This document shows positions 28,764 through 38,473 of a stretch of 64,000 nt of DNA, one piece after another; position 1 is the first letter of the stretch; the number at the start of each line of letters is the position of its first letter. The DNA comes from Kumtagia sp963839725 (lineage in GTDB: Bacteria; Pseudomonadota; Alphaproteobacteria; Rhizobiales; Rhizobiaceae), in contig CAWIWT010000005.1 of NCBI GenBank assembly GCA_963839725.1, forward strand, positions 13,201 to 77,200, in the 5' to 3' direction. Both the position numbers and the translations under genes were made by a program. The notes under the pieces were generated by a model. That model did not search any database, was not told the DNA's origin, and saw nothing but the letters and a program-made list of their open reading frames with translations.

Positions 28764-29380
28764 TCATGCCTTAAAACGTGCCGCCTCTTCAGAACCGTGC
28801 GTTGCGTCTCCCGAGCTGTAGGAATGCGCGCCGGCGCCGGCGCGCTTGCCGCCGTCGACGATCAGATATTCTTCCGCGGATCGGATTGCCTTCGAACCAG
28901 CATTCCAGAATCTCACGCGTGCCAGCGGCGTAGCGCGCCTGGGCAGACAGCGATGACCCCGAAATGTGCGGCGTCATGCCGTGATACGGCATCGACCGCC
29001 AGGGATGGTCTCTAGGCGCAAGTTGCGGGAACCAGACGTCGCCGGCATAGCCTGCAAGCTGGCCGGTCTCGAGTGCGCGGGCGACCGCGTCGCGATTGCA
29101 GATCTTGCCGCGCGCCGTGTTCACCAGATAAGCGCCGCGCTTCATCCTGGCGATCATCTTCTCGTCGAAGAGGTTTTCCGTCTCCGAATGCAGCGGCGCG
29201 TTAATGGTGACGACATCGCAGACAGGCACCATTTCCGCCGCCGTCTTGTGGAAAGTGACGCCAAACTCCTTTTCGACCGCCTCGGGAAGCCGGTGGCGAT
29301 CGGTATAGTGAGCGGGTCGACGTGAAGATGGGTGCGGCGGATAACTTGGCGGGACGAGAAGCAAAGGAGTTCGTAAAGCC
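28764..29380 (-). pseudogene. fdh: NAD-dependent formate dehydrogenase, C-terminal half
   Basis: HYTDRHRLPEAVEKEFGVTF, PVCDVVTINAPLHSETENLF, GAYLVNTARGKICNRDAVAR, GYAGDVWFPQLAPRDHPWRS and MPYHGMTPHISG match bacterial NAD-FDH, including the catalytic His in TPHISG. The normal tail GAHSYSSGDATHGSEEAA is readable after a one-base shift near 28880. The N-terminal half is gone: the gene meets a DNA ligase start at 29380. Confidence 0.85.
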
Positions 29381-29462
29381 AGCCCTTGCCGCGCGGCAGC
29401 TCGTCGACCGGCTGGGCCTCCATGGGCTTCAGCGTCAGCGGAATGGTTAGATCGAGCGCCAC
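29380..29462 (-). pseudogene. LigC-type DNA ligase N-terminal fragment, copy 2
   Basis: GTG 29462 starts MALDLTIPLTLKPMEAQPVD and continues GKGWLYE, the N-terminus of LigC-type ATP-dependent ligases just before the KxDG adenylation motif. The ligase sequence stops there and formate dehydrogenase sequence begins in the same orientation. Confidence 0.75.
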
Positions 29463-29843
29463 GTATCCTCAGTGCACAAGCTTCCACGCTTCTCGATCGG
29501 CCGTCGCGTCGCTTTGGACGCTGTGCGGCGGGTTACTATCCATAGAAAACGGATTAGGAACCCATCTCCATTCGTGAGAGTTCTATATATATTTCAATAG
29601 CTTAGTTTACTAAAAGGGTTCCTGTGCCGGTGCCATGAAAAATCGTCCCGTGTTGAAAGGATAGGAACCGTCCCACGCCATCGAACGTCGAGATTTCATT
29701 GGACGTCGGAAACCCAAGCGGGCCACTGCCCCAATGCGTTTTTTGTCGAGTATTCGCCGAACACATCGAAGCCATCTGTCTCGATCTCGAAAAGGTCGAA
29801 TCGCATTTCGCCTTTTCGTTGCCAGCACCGGATGTGGCCACTG
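29463..29843. other. Stretch without a supported gene
   Basis: It includes an A/T-rich 60 bases near 29570-29630. A forward frame (PLPQCVFCRVFAEHIEAICL) is open but unassigned. Confidence 0.35.
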
Positions 29844-29944
29844 ATCAAGGATTTTCGCCGTATCGCAATCCCTACGACAAGCGCGCAGTGGAACGTCCTG
29901 CTGGCATCCTTCTCGCCGCCGCCATAACCTGGTGGCTCAATTGA
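29844..29944 (+). mobile_element. IS5-family transposase C-terminal fragment
   Basis: IKDFRRIAI in one frame and YDKRA...LLAAAITWWLN in the next correspond to the end of IS5/IS427-type transposases (IKDWRRIATRYDR...). Only about 33 codons remain. Confidence 0.65.
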
Positions 29945-29998
29945 GTCCGGACCTAGACCAACGGATTTCGCTCTTCGCTGTCTTTTGCCCGTCGCCTA

Positions 29999-30343
29999 TC
30001 AGTGTCGTTGATTTTTCGGCGCTCCGATTCGTCGCGTGCGGGGCTGTGTAGGCTCCTTCTTTCCGATAGCGCCGCCTTCGTTATCCCATCGTTCGAGCGA
30101 ACTGGCCTTGCGGGGTGGGTCGATATCATAATGCATGTCGAGACCAGCCGTTAAGGCTTCGCTGGTAATGGCATCTGCAAGATCAGCATCAGAAATTTCC
30201 AGATCAGGAAAGACACGCCTCACCGCATTTAGCGCATCCGAGATAGCGAAGGGCTGGGCGTCTCTTTGGCTCTCATTCAAAAACGTGCTGATCGCTGCTC
30301 TCACATCGGGTGAAAGCTGCTGTGCTTCATCGTCGCTGTTCAT
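29999..30343 (-). CDS. Hypothetical protein
   Basis: A 114-residue soluble protein from ATG 30343 (MNSDDEAQQLSPDVRAAIST). It has an acidic helical first part (FAISDALNAVRRVFPDLEIS) and a basic, disordered tail (KKEPTQPRTRRIGAPKNQRH). The upstream extension is compositionally unlike protein. The family is not recognised. Confidence 0.6.
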   Translation of the reverse strand: MNSDDEAQQLSPDVRAAISTFLNESQRDAQPFAISDALNAVRRVFPDLEISDADLADAITSEALTAGLDMHYDIDPPRKASSLERWDNEGGAIGKKEPTQPRTRRIGAPKNQRH

Positions 30344-30553
30344 GGACCTAGCTCTCGTCAAACACTCAACGGCGACGGCACTACATTCGTTCCTTCGCGG
30401 GCCGAGGTCGCGAAGGAGAGGCGAGGCCCGCGCCGGTCCGAAGCGCCGAACCGCCATCCCCAACTCTGTCCCTCACGGTCCCGTCCTTGCCATGCGCCAT
30501 ATGGGCTGGTCTTTTGATGTACCACGGTCGCCGACCCGGAAGAAGTCGGTTAA

Positions 30554-30795
30554 TCATCGGAGGACGACACCCGAACGGCCAACTAACCAGCCCGCGACAG
30601 CGCCAAGGACGAGCGCAACGAACGCATAAAGTGCGCTAGTCGAGACGCATCGGCATCGGCAGCCTCAGCCGCCTGCTGCTTGGCTCGCTCAACCGTCTGA
30701 GCATATTGCTTCTCGATCTGCGCAACCTGCGTGCGCGTCTCCTCGATCGGAATGTTCCGTGCGCTGGGAAGTGCTTGGGCAGCCTCACCCGTCAC
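30554..30795 (-). pseudogene. PhnA-like membrane protein, C-terminal remnant
   Basis: A coiled region (EETRTQVAQIEKQYAQTVER, AKQQAAEAADADAS) and, after a one-base shift, a membrane helix ALYAFVALVLGAVAGWLVGR. It matches the end of rhizobial PhnA-like/YrzE-type membrane proteins. The N-terminal membrane part is missing. Confidence 0.6.
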
Positions 30796-30993
30796 AAAAA
30801 TGGCGTCGAGGGGAGGCGCAATCCCTCAAAGTGCTTAGGATCCAGCCGTTTTCACGAACGCTTGTCCCGGAGGTGGCTCCCCCTGTCAGCCGTTTCCAGG
30901 CCGATCAAGAGCGTCTTTGAGAAGGCCGTCAAGGAACTCAAGGTGGCCCGAATCGTCCGGGCTGACCACTCCCGCTTTCTTCAGGATCGCAGC

Positions 30994-31077
30994 GCGGTTG
31001 TTCGCTGCTGGACACCCCTTAGAAGGAAGTTGAGCCGAAGGATCCACTAACTTTGATCGACGCGCGCGGTCTGCGCC
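30994..31077 (+). repeat. Dispersed repeat C, copy 1
   Basis: About 84 bases, nearly identical to 48229-48314: only a handful of substitutions and one 2-base indel. The block CCCTTAGAAGGAAGTTGAGC is identical. Such close identity over 17 kb indicates a recent duplication. Confidence 0.85.
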
Positions 31078-31086
31078 TTGGAAGGA

Positions 31087-31331
31087 AGCCTTCCTTAGCT
31101 CCAGCATCACATACGTTGGAAACGCCACCGTGGTGCTGATCGGACAGGGGGCGTCTGGTACAGTGGCCAGTTCTGGGCGTTGTATTTCCTGCAGCAGGTT
31201 TCTAAGACCCGCTTCACTCCGCCTACATCGTGGGAGCTGCACTCCTCATCGCAACGCCGAGCCTAGCCAAGTACTACGACATCGGCATCGACGAAGCCCG
31301 CAATTTGATTGAAAGATTTCGGAAACGATAG
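31087..31331 (+). pseudogene. Unidentified membrane protein, C-terminal remnant in several frames
   Basis: SSSITYVGNATVVLIGQGAS, SGQFWALYFLQQVSKTRF and SAYIVGAALLIATPSLAKYY lie in three successive frames and end DEARNLIERFRKR. They plausibly form one membrane-protein C-terminus with two shifts. I do not recognise the family. Confidence 0.4.
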
Positions 31332-31377
31332 GGGCACTCTCTATCGAGAGGCTGCAAAGCTGAAGAGTTGACGCAAG

Positions 31378-31489
31378 GTGGCATCCGACCTGCCCAATCC
31401 GCTGTCGCTCAAGCCGTGGAATCCGGGCCGGTGGACGATCTGCCGCACGGGAAGGGGTGGCTCTACGAGCCCAAATACGACGGCTTCCG
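31378..31489 (+). pseudogene. LigC-type DNA ligase N-terminal fragment, copy 1
   Basis: GTG 31378 starts MASDLPNPLSLKP. After restoring one base (the A of an ATG) it reads ESGPVDDLPHGKGWLYEPKY then DGFR, with the adenylated Lys. The ligase stops exactly at TTCCG 31485-31489. The codons that should follow are found at 36281. Confidence 0.75.
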
Positions 31490-31650
31490 ATCAAGATCTG
31501 GCATACGGTGGACGCCGTGCTCGCCGGCTAACTACGAGGACGAAGCGACCGGCACCATCGACAGCCCAAACGCTGCCGAAATCGCGAAGCTCCTAGAGCA
31601 AATGAAGGGCGGTAGCGGCTTCACTGTCGTTCGCCAGGCGATAGAAGCCG

Positions 31651-31810
31651 GTGGACAGGGAAGCGCAGAAGATGGTTCGCCTCGATCCAATCCTCGTGGC
31701 CGAACTCAGCGCCGACCACATCAGCGGCGGTCAGTTCCGGCATGGCTCCCGGCTGATCCGGTGGCGCACCGACAAGGCGGCGCGTCGGCACAGCCGATCG
31801 CAGATATCGC
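31651..31810 (+). pseudogene. LigC-type DNA ligase C-terminal fragment
   Basis: LDPILVAELSADHISGGQFR, HGSRLIRWRTDKAARR corresponds to the OB-fold end of LigC-type ligases (ELVVEVSYDHxSGGRFRHGTRLLRWRPDK). It lies 160 bases after the N-terminal fragment, so the middle of the gene has been replaced. Confidence 0.7.
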
Positions 31811-32424
31811 TAAGGCCGCCATCGCCTGCCTGCTCGACCGCATGTCTGGGAGCCGAGGCACATGCACCGCCCCGTGACATCGTGTTCCAGCCGCACTTCC
31901 TGTCCGGTGATTCCTGCGCCTCCCTGCATGCCGGCAAAAAACTCCGTTTGCAAATTTCGCGGCCGCTCATAGCCCACAATCCCGCTCAGTGCGGCCCTTG
32001 CAGTGTCCGGAAGGAGTCCGTGCTTCCCGTACGACGCCTTTGAAAATCACCCACCTCGATGCTGCAGCCTGAAATCTCGTCCAGTCGCGTCTGACGGGCT
32101 AGTCGAAAAGGCGGTTCACGCAAAGTCGGCAAGCCCCGCAGAACAGCTCGCGCTCTTCAACGAAAATCGGACTGGCTGAACTGAGCTAGAGCATTTTCGA
32201 GCGCAATGGAGGCCGGTTCGCGTGAAGAAAATGCGTGAAAACAAAAGCTTAGAGTATGGCCGCTTCAACAAAAATAGCGCGACCGCTTCCCAGTGCAGAT
32301 GAGCCCGATTCCCCTTGCAGCGCGGCGATGGGAGGCCTTAAGTCGTTCTGCTCGACGTCGGCAAGATCATCCCCATGCACTGCCGGCTGCGAAGAAGAAC
32401 ATAACAATAGAAAGGGAGATCGCC
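31811..32424. other. Stretch without a supported gene; maeB upstream region
   Basis: No family match on either strand. The last part should contain the maeB promoter. GGGAGA sits just before the chosen maeB start. Confidence 0.4.
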
Positions 32425-34695
32425 TTGTCACAGGACCCGCAAGCCAGCCTGCGCACGGCAGCCTTACATTTCCACGAACATCCAAGGCCCGGTAAAATTG
32501 AGCTGACGCCGACCAAGCCGTTGGCCAATGCCCGAGATCTGGCGCTCGCCTATTCCCCTGGCGTCGCGGCACCATGTGAGGAGATTGCCGCCGACCCCGA
32601 GCAAGCCTACCGGTACACCTCGAAGGGCAATCTCGTCGCTGTTATTTCCAACGGCACGGCTGTGCTCGGTCTCGGCAACATCGGTGCGCTCGCAAGCAAG
32701 CCGGTGATGGAGGGCAAGGCGGTCCTGTTCAAGAAATTCGCCGGCATAGACAGCATCGATATCGAGGTCAACGAGACCGATCCGAAGAAATTCATCGAGA
32801 TCGTCGCTCCCCTCGAACCGAGCTTCGGCGGAATCAATCTCGAAGACATCAAGGCACCGGACTGCTTTGACATCGAGGAGACGCTGCGCGAGCGGATGAA
32901 CATCCCAGTCTTCCATGATGACCAGCATGGGACGGCCATCATCGTCGCCGCGGCTGTCATCAACGCCATGCATCTGGTGAAAAAGGATATCGGGCAGGTC
33001 AAGATCTGCACCTCCGGCGCGGGAGCGGCGGCGATCGCGTGCATGAACATGCTGGTCGCGGTGGGCGCCAAGCGCGAGAACATCTGGATCGCTGACAGCA
33101 AGGGGCTGGTGACAACGAAACGCAGCAATGCCGTCGACCGCTGGCGCGGCGCTTTCGCCCAGGAAACCGATGCGACGGATCTCGCCGCGGTCATGAGCGG
33201 CGCTGACATTTATGTGGGATTGTCGCAGGCTGGCGCACTGAAGCCGGAGATGATCCGCGAAATGGCGCGCGATCCGCTCATCCTCGCTCTGTCCAACCCA
33301 GTCCCCGAGATCATGCCGGAGGTCGCTATTGCGGAACGGCCCGACGCGCTGATCTGCACGGGGCGGTCAGACTACCCCAACCAGGTCAACAACGTCCTCT
33401 GCTTCCCCTTCATCTTCCGGGGCGCGCTCGATGTGGGTGCGACCACCATCAACGAGGACATGAAGCTCGCTGCCGCTCACGCCATCGCCCGGCTCGCGCA
33501 CGAGCCCGGCCTTGAAGCGACGGCCAGCGGTGGGCCTGCAACCTTCGATCGCAGCTACCTTATTCCCTCGCCCTTCGATCAACGGCTGATCCTGCGCATC
33601 GCGCCCGCGGTCGCCAAGGCCGCGATGGACAGCGGAGTGGCGCGGCGGCCGATCGGCGACATCAAGGCCTATCAGGACGGCCTCAAGCGGTTTGTCTTCC
33701 GGTCGGGGCTGGTGATGGAGCCGATGTTCGAGCGGGTTCAAGATCAGGGCAAGCGGATCGCCTTCGCCGACGGTGAGGACGAGCGCGTGCTCAGAGCCTC
33801 GCAGGTCATCGTCGAGGAGGCGATCGGCTATCCCGTGCTGATCGGACGGCCATCCGTCATAGAGCAGCGCATCGAACGCTTCGGACTGGCGCTGAAGGCA
33901 GGCCAGGACTTCGAGATCATCAACCCCGAAGACGATCCGCGATACCGCGAGTACGTCGCCCTCTATCATTCGCTGGTTGACCGCAAAGGCGTCAACGTCG
34001 ACAGCGCTCGCACCATCGTGCGGACCAATACGACAGTGATCGGCACTCTAGCGTTGCAGCGGGGAGAGGCGGACGCCCTGCTTTGCGGACTGGAAGGAAA
34101 CTTTACGCAACATACGAGGGACATTCAGTCCATCATTGGACCAACTGGCGACGCGGCAAGCCTCTCGACGCTTTCGATGCTGATCACATCGCGCGGCGTA
34201 TTTTTCCTGGCCGATACTCTAGTGAATATTGATCCGAGCGCGAACGATCTCGTCCGGATTACCCTGCAAGCCCGTGACCATCTCAAGCGCTTCAACATCG
34301 ACGCAAAGGTCGCCTTGCTCAGCTACTCGAACTTCGGTTCACGCGACGGTGCGAGCTCGGAGAAAATGCGTGAGGTCTATAGGCGCCTGAAAGATGTTGC
34401 GCCTGACCTGCCGGTCGAAGGCGAGATGCAAGGCGATCTGGCCGTCAACGGCGCGCTACGTGGACGCTATGTTTCAAAAACGCGTTTTCCAGACGAAGCC
34501 AATTTGCTCATTTTCCCGAGCTTGGAAGCATCAAACGTCTCGATGACATTGCTGACTGAACTCAACAACGCGCTTCCCGTCGGCCCTATTCTGATGGGAA
34601 CGACGAAACCGGTCCACATTCTTGTCCCCACGGTGACCAGCCGCGGCATCATCAACATGGCTGCCATTGCGGCGGCCGAAGCCTTGGGAACATGA
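32425..34695 (+). CDS. maeB: NADP-dependent malic enzyme, bifunctional MaeB type
   Basis: A 756-residue enzyme decarboxylating malate to pyruvate and CO2 with NADP+. The malic domain has LALAYSPGVAAPCEEIAADP, VISNGTAVLGLGNIGALASK, VFHDDQHGTAIIVAAAVINA and TSGAGAAAIACMNML. A C-terminal phosphotransacetylase-like regulatory domain follows (RIAFADGEDERVLRASQVIV, GPTGDAASLSTLSM), usually not catalytic. TTG 32425 is chosen because GGGAGA lies 6 bases upstream and MSQDPQASLRTAAL is the family start. The frame is intact over 2.27 kb, unlike its neighbours. Confidence 0.95.
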   Translation: MSQDPQASLRTAALHFHEHPRPGKIELTPTKPLANARDLALAYSPGVAAPCEEIAADPEQAYRYTSKGNLVAVISNGTAVLGLGNIGALASKPVMEGKAVLFKKFAGIDSIDIEVNETDPKKFIEIVAPLEPSFGGINLEDIKAPDCFDIEETLRERMNIPVFHDDQHGTAIIVAAAVINAMHLVKKDIGQVKICTSGAGAAAIACMNMLVAVGAKRENIWIADSKGLVTTKRSNAVDRWRGAFAQETDATDLAAVMSGADIYVGLSQAGALKPEMIREMARDPLILALSNPVPEIMPEVAIAERPDALICTGRSDYPNQVNNVLCFPFIFRGALDVGATTINEDMKLAAAHAIARLAHEPGLEATASGGPATFDRSYLIPSPFDQRLILRIAPAVAKAAMDSGVARRPIGDIKAYQDGLKRFVFRSGLVMEPMFERVQDQGKRIAFADGEDERVLRASQVIVEEAIGYPVLIGRPSVIEQRIERFGLALKAGQDFEIINPEDDPRYREYVALYHSLVDRKGVNVDSARTIVRTNTTVIGTLALQRGEADALLCGLEGNFTQHTRDIQSIIGPTGDAASLSTLSMLITSRGVFFLADTLVNIDPSANDLVRITLQARDHLKRFNIDAKVALLSYSNFGSRDGASSEKMREVYRRLKDVAPDLPVEGEMQGDLAVNGALRGRYVSKTRFPDEANLLIFPSLEASNVSMTLLTELNNALPVGPILMGTTKPVHILVPTVTSRGIINMAAIAAAEALGT

Positions 34696-35585
34696 CGCAG
34701 GCCAAGAATTGACGATTCGACTGCGTGCGTTTCAAACTCCGTTGTGGTCGCGCGGCCGCAGCAGAGATAGCCGCCGATGACGCCAGGATCGTCCTTTACC
34801 GGCCATTTGCACCAGCGCTTGCCGGTTTTCTTAAGCGGGATAAGCCGCATCGGGTGGGACGGCGTGCGCAAAAATGGATCATGCCCTTAGTCCTTTTCCT
34901 TCTCATTAACGGCCGTGAAAACCCCGCAAGCGCTGTAGGCAAAACGGCATCGGCCGCGCGGCGTCACAGGGCGTTTGGGGGGATCTTCGGAGATGACTGG
35001 CCCTTCGGCTTCGACCCTCGCTTTGCCAGCTGGAAATCCTGTTTTTTAACTTGGCTTTGTGGAAAATTTGGCCCGAAGCAGTGTCCGCCCCAGCCGTTTG
35101 GTAGGGATTTTCTACCCCCCTACACACATTCGCCGGGCTCATGAGCGCCAGCATCGCCCGATGCACTTGCTCCAATGGGGTAGAACCATCGGCCAGATAA
35201 CTCCAACGCCCCCGTTGGACTTCCTAGGGCGCTCACGGCAAGGGCTCGCTCTCTTGGTGAATCGCGCTGACGTTACAAACAATGTTCCCACGCCGGGGCC
35301 GCCGAAGGCGCAACTGGTCGGCCAGGAACAGGAAAGCAAGCACCACGCGTGGATAGGGCTCCTATGGGCGTGAACTCATAAACCAGCATTGCCCGACGAG
35401 CGCGCGCGCTCGTGTGCGCTTCTGGGTTTAAGTATTATTGCATTGTATTCGGTCAATGGGCGCACCATATTAGAAATATTGGTATTAGGAATATTGGTCA
35501 GCAGGACCGGAGCCGTTGGTTCGGATCGATGCTCTCCACAATAGGCGTTCAGGTGATGAACGCATTCGCAGAATTGGAATCCATT
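34696..35585. other. Long intergenic stretch
   Basis: No gene is firmly supported. A reverse-strand frame near 34850-34740 (MRLIPLKKTGKRWCKWPVKD, GGYLCCG) has the CxWP...C-G look of GcrA-type zinc-ribbon segments but runs into maeB antisense, so I leave it uncalled. The right end is A/T-rich with near-repeats TTAGAAATATTGG and TTAGGAATATTGG just before the next gene. Confidence 0.4.
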
Positions 35586-35888
35586 ATGGATGTCGTTGTA
35601 AGAACTTATACAGGTAAGGGCTCGAAAGAGTTGTTTTCATTGCTGGAGAAGAATAAGGCAAACGTTGAAAAGCTCATGCGCTCAGTCAAAGGATTTGAAA
35701 GCTACACTCTAGCCCGCAGTAGTGAGAGCGACGGCGGCCTATCGATGACCGTGTGCCAGGACAAGGCCGGCACCGAAGAGAGTGTCCGCGTCGCGAAGGA
35801 GTGGATCTCGAAAAATGCAGCAAACATTAGCGTGGATGCGCCAAAGGTTTCCTCGGGATCAATAATTATTCACGCCACAAAGCACTAG
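35586..35888 (+). CDS. Small dimeric alpha-beta barrel-like protein
   Basis: A 100-residue protein from ATG 35586: MDVVVRTYTGKGSKELFSLL, VKGFESYTLARSSESDGGLS, MTVCQDKAGTEESVRVAKEW. The beta-alpha-beta-beta pattern resembles ABM-type ferredoxin-like folds. It is common in Mesorhizobium-like genomes; function is unknown. Earlier in-frame starts exist at 35560 and before. The A/T-rich upstream region may be its promoter. Confidence 0.65.
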   Translation: MDVVVRTYTGKGSKELFSLLEKNKANVEKLMRSVKGFESYTLARSSESDGGLSMTVCQDKAGTEESVRVAKEWISKNAANISVDAPKVSSGSIIIHATKH

Positions 35889-36001
35889 TATTCAATTGTT
35901 TTGCCCGGTCGAGCAACTAGCCGGCCGGGCGATACTAATCTCTTGTTGCCTGAAGCTGTCCGGCAGCGGCTGGCATCCTGCGGCTCTTGCCGCCACTCCC
36001 C

Positions 36002-36235
36002 CTAAACGCGCACCCTGTCCATCTTCTCGATCTTCGCCGCGACGACCTTGCCGTCAGCAAGCTCTGTAATCGAGCGGATAGCCTCCAGCAGAGCCTCGTG
36101 TAGTTCCTGCAGTTGGCGATAGTGGTCGCAACCGACGTAAGACCGTGCTGGATGATGGTCTTGCGCATCGCCGTCGTCTCGTCGACGAAGCGCTTGAAGG
36201 GCGATGATTCCGACAGGTTTCTTGCGTCTGCCCAT
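36002..36235 (-). pseudogene. Small protein with two compensating frameshifts
   Basis: ATG 36235 starts MGRRK. A second frame carries NLSESSPFKRFVDETTAMRK, TIIQHGLTSV, and the original frame then resumes GCDHYRQLQELHEALLEAIR to a stop at 36002. Composition suggests a single ~75-residue helical protein interrupted by two opposite shifts. The family is unknown. Confidence 0.45.
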
Positions 36236-36280
36236 TTGCGGTTCTCCGTTAGAGTGACCGCCGCCGCCATAGACATATAA

Positions 36281-36459
36281 TTCCGCTGCCTCGCTTATCG
36301 CGACTGCGACAAGGTTGATCTGCAGTCCAAGAAACAGAAATCGCTCAACCGCTTCTTCCCGGAGGTCGCCGCCGGCCTCGCCAGATTGAAGGCCGAGCGG
36401 TTTGTCCTGGACGGTGAACTCGTTGCCGACCTCGCCTTCGACTTCGACCTGCTCAGACT
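36281..36459 (+). pseudogene. LigC-type DNA ligase middle fragment
   Basis: FRCLAYRDCDKVDLQSKKQK, SLNRFFPEVAAGLARLKAER, FVLDGELVADLAFDFDLL is the segment that follows YEPKYDGFR in LigC-type ligases. It begins exactly at TTCCGC, the same point at which the fragment at 31378-31489 ends. It is nearly 5 kb away from the rest. Confidence 0.8.
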
Positions 36460-36697
36460 CTGTCAAACTTGGCACCCTTGGTGCATTAGTCGTGTCAGCC
36501 ATGGCGGGGTCTTTGATGCTGGCCCGGCTTACGTCACCAGAAAGGCGATAGTTGCAGCTTGTTGGATGACTGAGCGGCGCCATGTAGGATTGTCATCGTA
36601 ACAGGTCGATCTCAAGCGCCGACGACATCCACATTTCCGATCAATCACGTCAAGGTCGTGCGCTTTGTCGCCGAAGCGCGTTCATGAATATTAAGCT

Positions 36698-38473
36698 ATG
36701 ACGCAAGATCAGATCTTCGCCTTTGCAGTTCTGTCGGGGCTCATGGCCCTTTTTATCTGGGGGCGGCTTCGGTACGATCTCGTCGCCGTACTAGCTCTCC
36801 TCATGGCTGTATTCACCGGCATCGTTCCTCATAAGGCAGCGTTTTCCGGGTTCGGCGATGATATCGTAGTCATTGTCGCGAGTGCTCTGGTGGTCAGTGC
36901 GGCGGTAGAGCGCTCCGGCGTGATAGTGGCCACGCTCCATAGAATTTCGCCGAAGATCATATCGGTGCAGGGGCAGATAGTGGTTCTAGTGACCACCGTC
37001 ACCATCCTCTCGGCGTTCGTCAAAAACATCGGCGCGCTGGCGATGATGATCCCGGTAGCGTTTCAAATGGCGCGGCGTTCGAAAGCATCGCCTTCGTGGT
37101 TTCTCATGCCAATGGCGTTCGGTTCGCTTCTTGGGGGGCTGACCACTCTCGTTGGCACGTCGCCTAATATCATCGTCTCTCGCATGCGCGAGGAACTGAC
37201 TGGCCAGCCTTTTGGAATGTTCGATTTCACGCCTGTGGGACTTGGCATCGCCGTGGCAGGAGTAGCCTTTCTGGTCTTCGGCTATCGGCTGCTACCCGGC
37301 GGTCGTAGGGCGGCCGCCACGATGGACGAGGCGATCGATATCAACGACTACATGACAGAGGCCCGCGTTTTGGCGACTTCGTCGGTGGTCGGCCAGACGA
37401 TCAGCGACCTATCGAAGTTATGCGACTACGAAGTTGTGGTGACCGGGGTTATTCGCCATAGATCTGAACGTTTGAGCCTCGTGCCGGACGTCGTCCTTAT
37501 CGAGGGCGACATTGTGCTTCTTGAAGGCGATCCTAAAGCGCTCGAACGAGCAGTCGGCCGCGCCGGCCTCGAACTGGAAGGAGAGGGCCGCCACACCAGA
37601 GCCAAGGGGGCAGGAGATGAGATTGGCGGAATAGAGGCTGTGATCGGAGCCACTTCCATTCTGATTGGACAGACCGCCAAACGCATGGCACTGCATGAGC
37701 GCTTCAGCATCAATCTACTTGCAGTCAGTCGCAGCGGCGAGCGGTTCACCGAGCGCCTGCGAGACATCACCTTGCAGCCGGGCGATGTTCTCGTGCTGAA
37801 GGGCGACCTTGCGCGTTTTCCTGACAGGCTGAAGGAGCTCGGCATTCTTCCGTTGGCCGAACGCGAAATCCGCCTGGGGAATGTGCGACAGGGTCTGGTT
37901 CCTGTGGCAATCCTGGGCAGTGCCATGATGCTAACAGCCTCCGGCGTGCTGCCGGTGGCTACCGCCTTCTTTACAGCCGCTGCTTTGATGGTGCTGTTCG
38001 GGGCGTTGTCGCTCAGGGAGGCTTACGAGGCTGTTGATTGGCCCATCCTAGTGATGCTCGGGGCGCTAATTCCGGTCAGCGAATTGATCAGGACGACCGG
38101 TAGCGCCGATCTCATCGCCGGATGGCTCTATCAGCTTTCCGGTACCTTGCCGTCCTACGGCTCGCTTGCGTTGATCATGGTTGCGACAATGGCGGTAACG
38201 CCCTTTCTGAACAATGCGGCAACAGTGCTTGTGATGGCCCCCATTGCGGCTACCTTTGCCGAGCAAATTGGTTACAAGCCTGACGCGTTTCTCATGGCAG
38301 TTGCCATGGGCGCAGCCTGTGATTTCCTCACGCCCATCGGGCATCAGTGCAACACGCTCGTTATGGGACCGGGGGGATATCGGTTCGGCGACTACTGGAA
38401 GTTGGGATTACCGCTCTCGTTCATCGTAGTTTCGCTCGGCGTGCCGCTCATCCTGTTGGTATGGCCGACGTAG
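36698..38473 (+). CDS. SLC13/DASS-type permease with two TrkA-C (RCK_C) domains
   Basis: A 591-residue inner-membrane transporter. N-terminal helices include FGDDIVVIVASALVVSAAVE and the conserved LVGTSPNIIVS. Two cytosolic RCK_C domains lie around residues 205-390 (EGDIVLLEGDPKALERAV, LQPGDVLVLKGDLARFPDRL). C-terminal helices include TPFLNNAATVLVMAP and DFLTPIGHQCN. The substrate is probably an anion such as sulfate or a dicarboxylate. Position downstream of maeB might suggest dicarboxylates, but that is weak. The frame is intact. Confidence 0.88.
   Translation: MTQDQIFAFAVLSGLMALFIWGRLRYDLVAVLALLMAVFTGIVPHKAAFSGFGDDIVVIVASALVVSAAVERSGVIVATLHRISPKIISVQGQIVVLVTTVTILSAFVKNIGALAMMIPVAFQMARRSKASPSWFLMPMAFGSLLGGLTTLVGTSPNIIVSRMREELTGQPFGMFDFTPVGLGIAVAGVAFLVFGYRLLPGGRRAAATMDEAIDINDYMTEARVLATSSVVGQTISDLSKLCDYEVVVTGVIRHRSERLSLVPDVVLIEGDIVLLEGDPKALERAVGRAGLELEGEGRHTRAKGAGDEIGGIEAVIGATSILIGQTAKRMALHERFSINLLAVSRSGERFTERLRDITLQPGDVLVLKGDLARFPDRLKELGILPLAEREIRLGNVRQGLVPVAILGSAMMLTASGVLPVATAFFTAAALMVLFGALSLREAYEAVDWPILVMLGALIPVSELIRTTGSADLIAGWLYQLSGTLPSYGSLALIMVATMAVTPFLNNAATVLVMAPIAATFAEQIGYKPDAFLMAVAMGAACDFLTPIGHQCNTLVMGPGGYRFGDYWKLGLPLSFIVVSLGVPLILLVWPT

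Noticed and set aside
34467..34871. Reverse-strand frame with a GcrA-like CKWP...CCG segment
   Set aside because: Only about 30 residues look plausible, the rest is antisense to maeB, and no start with a ribosome site is visible.
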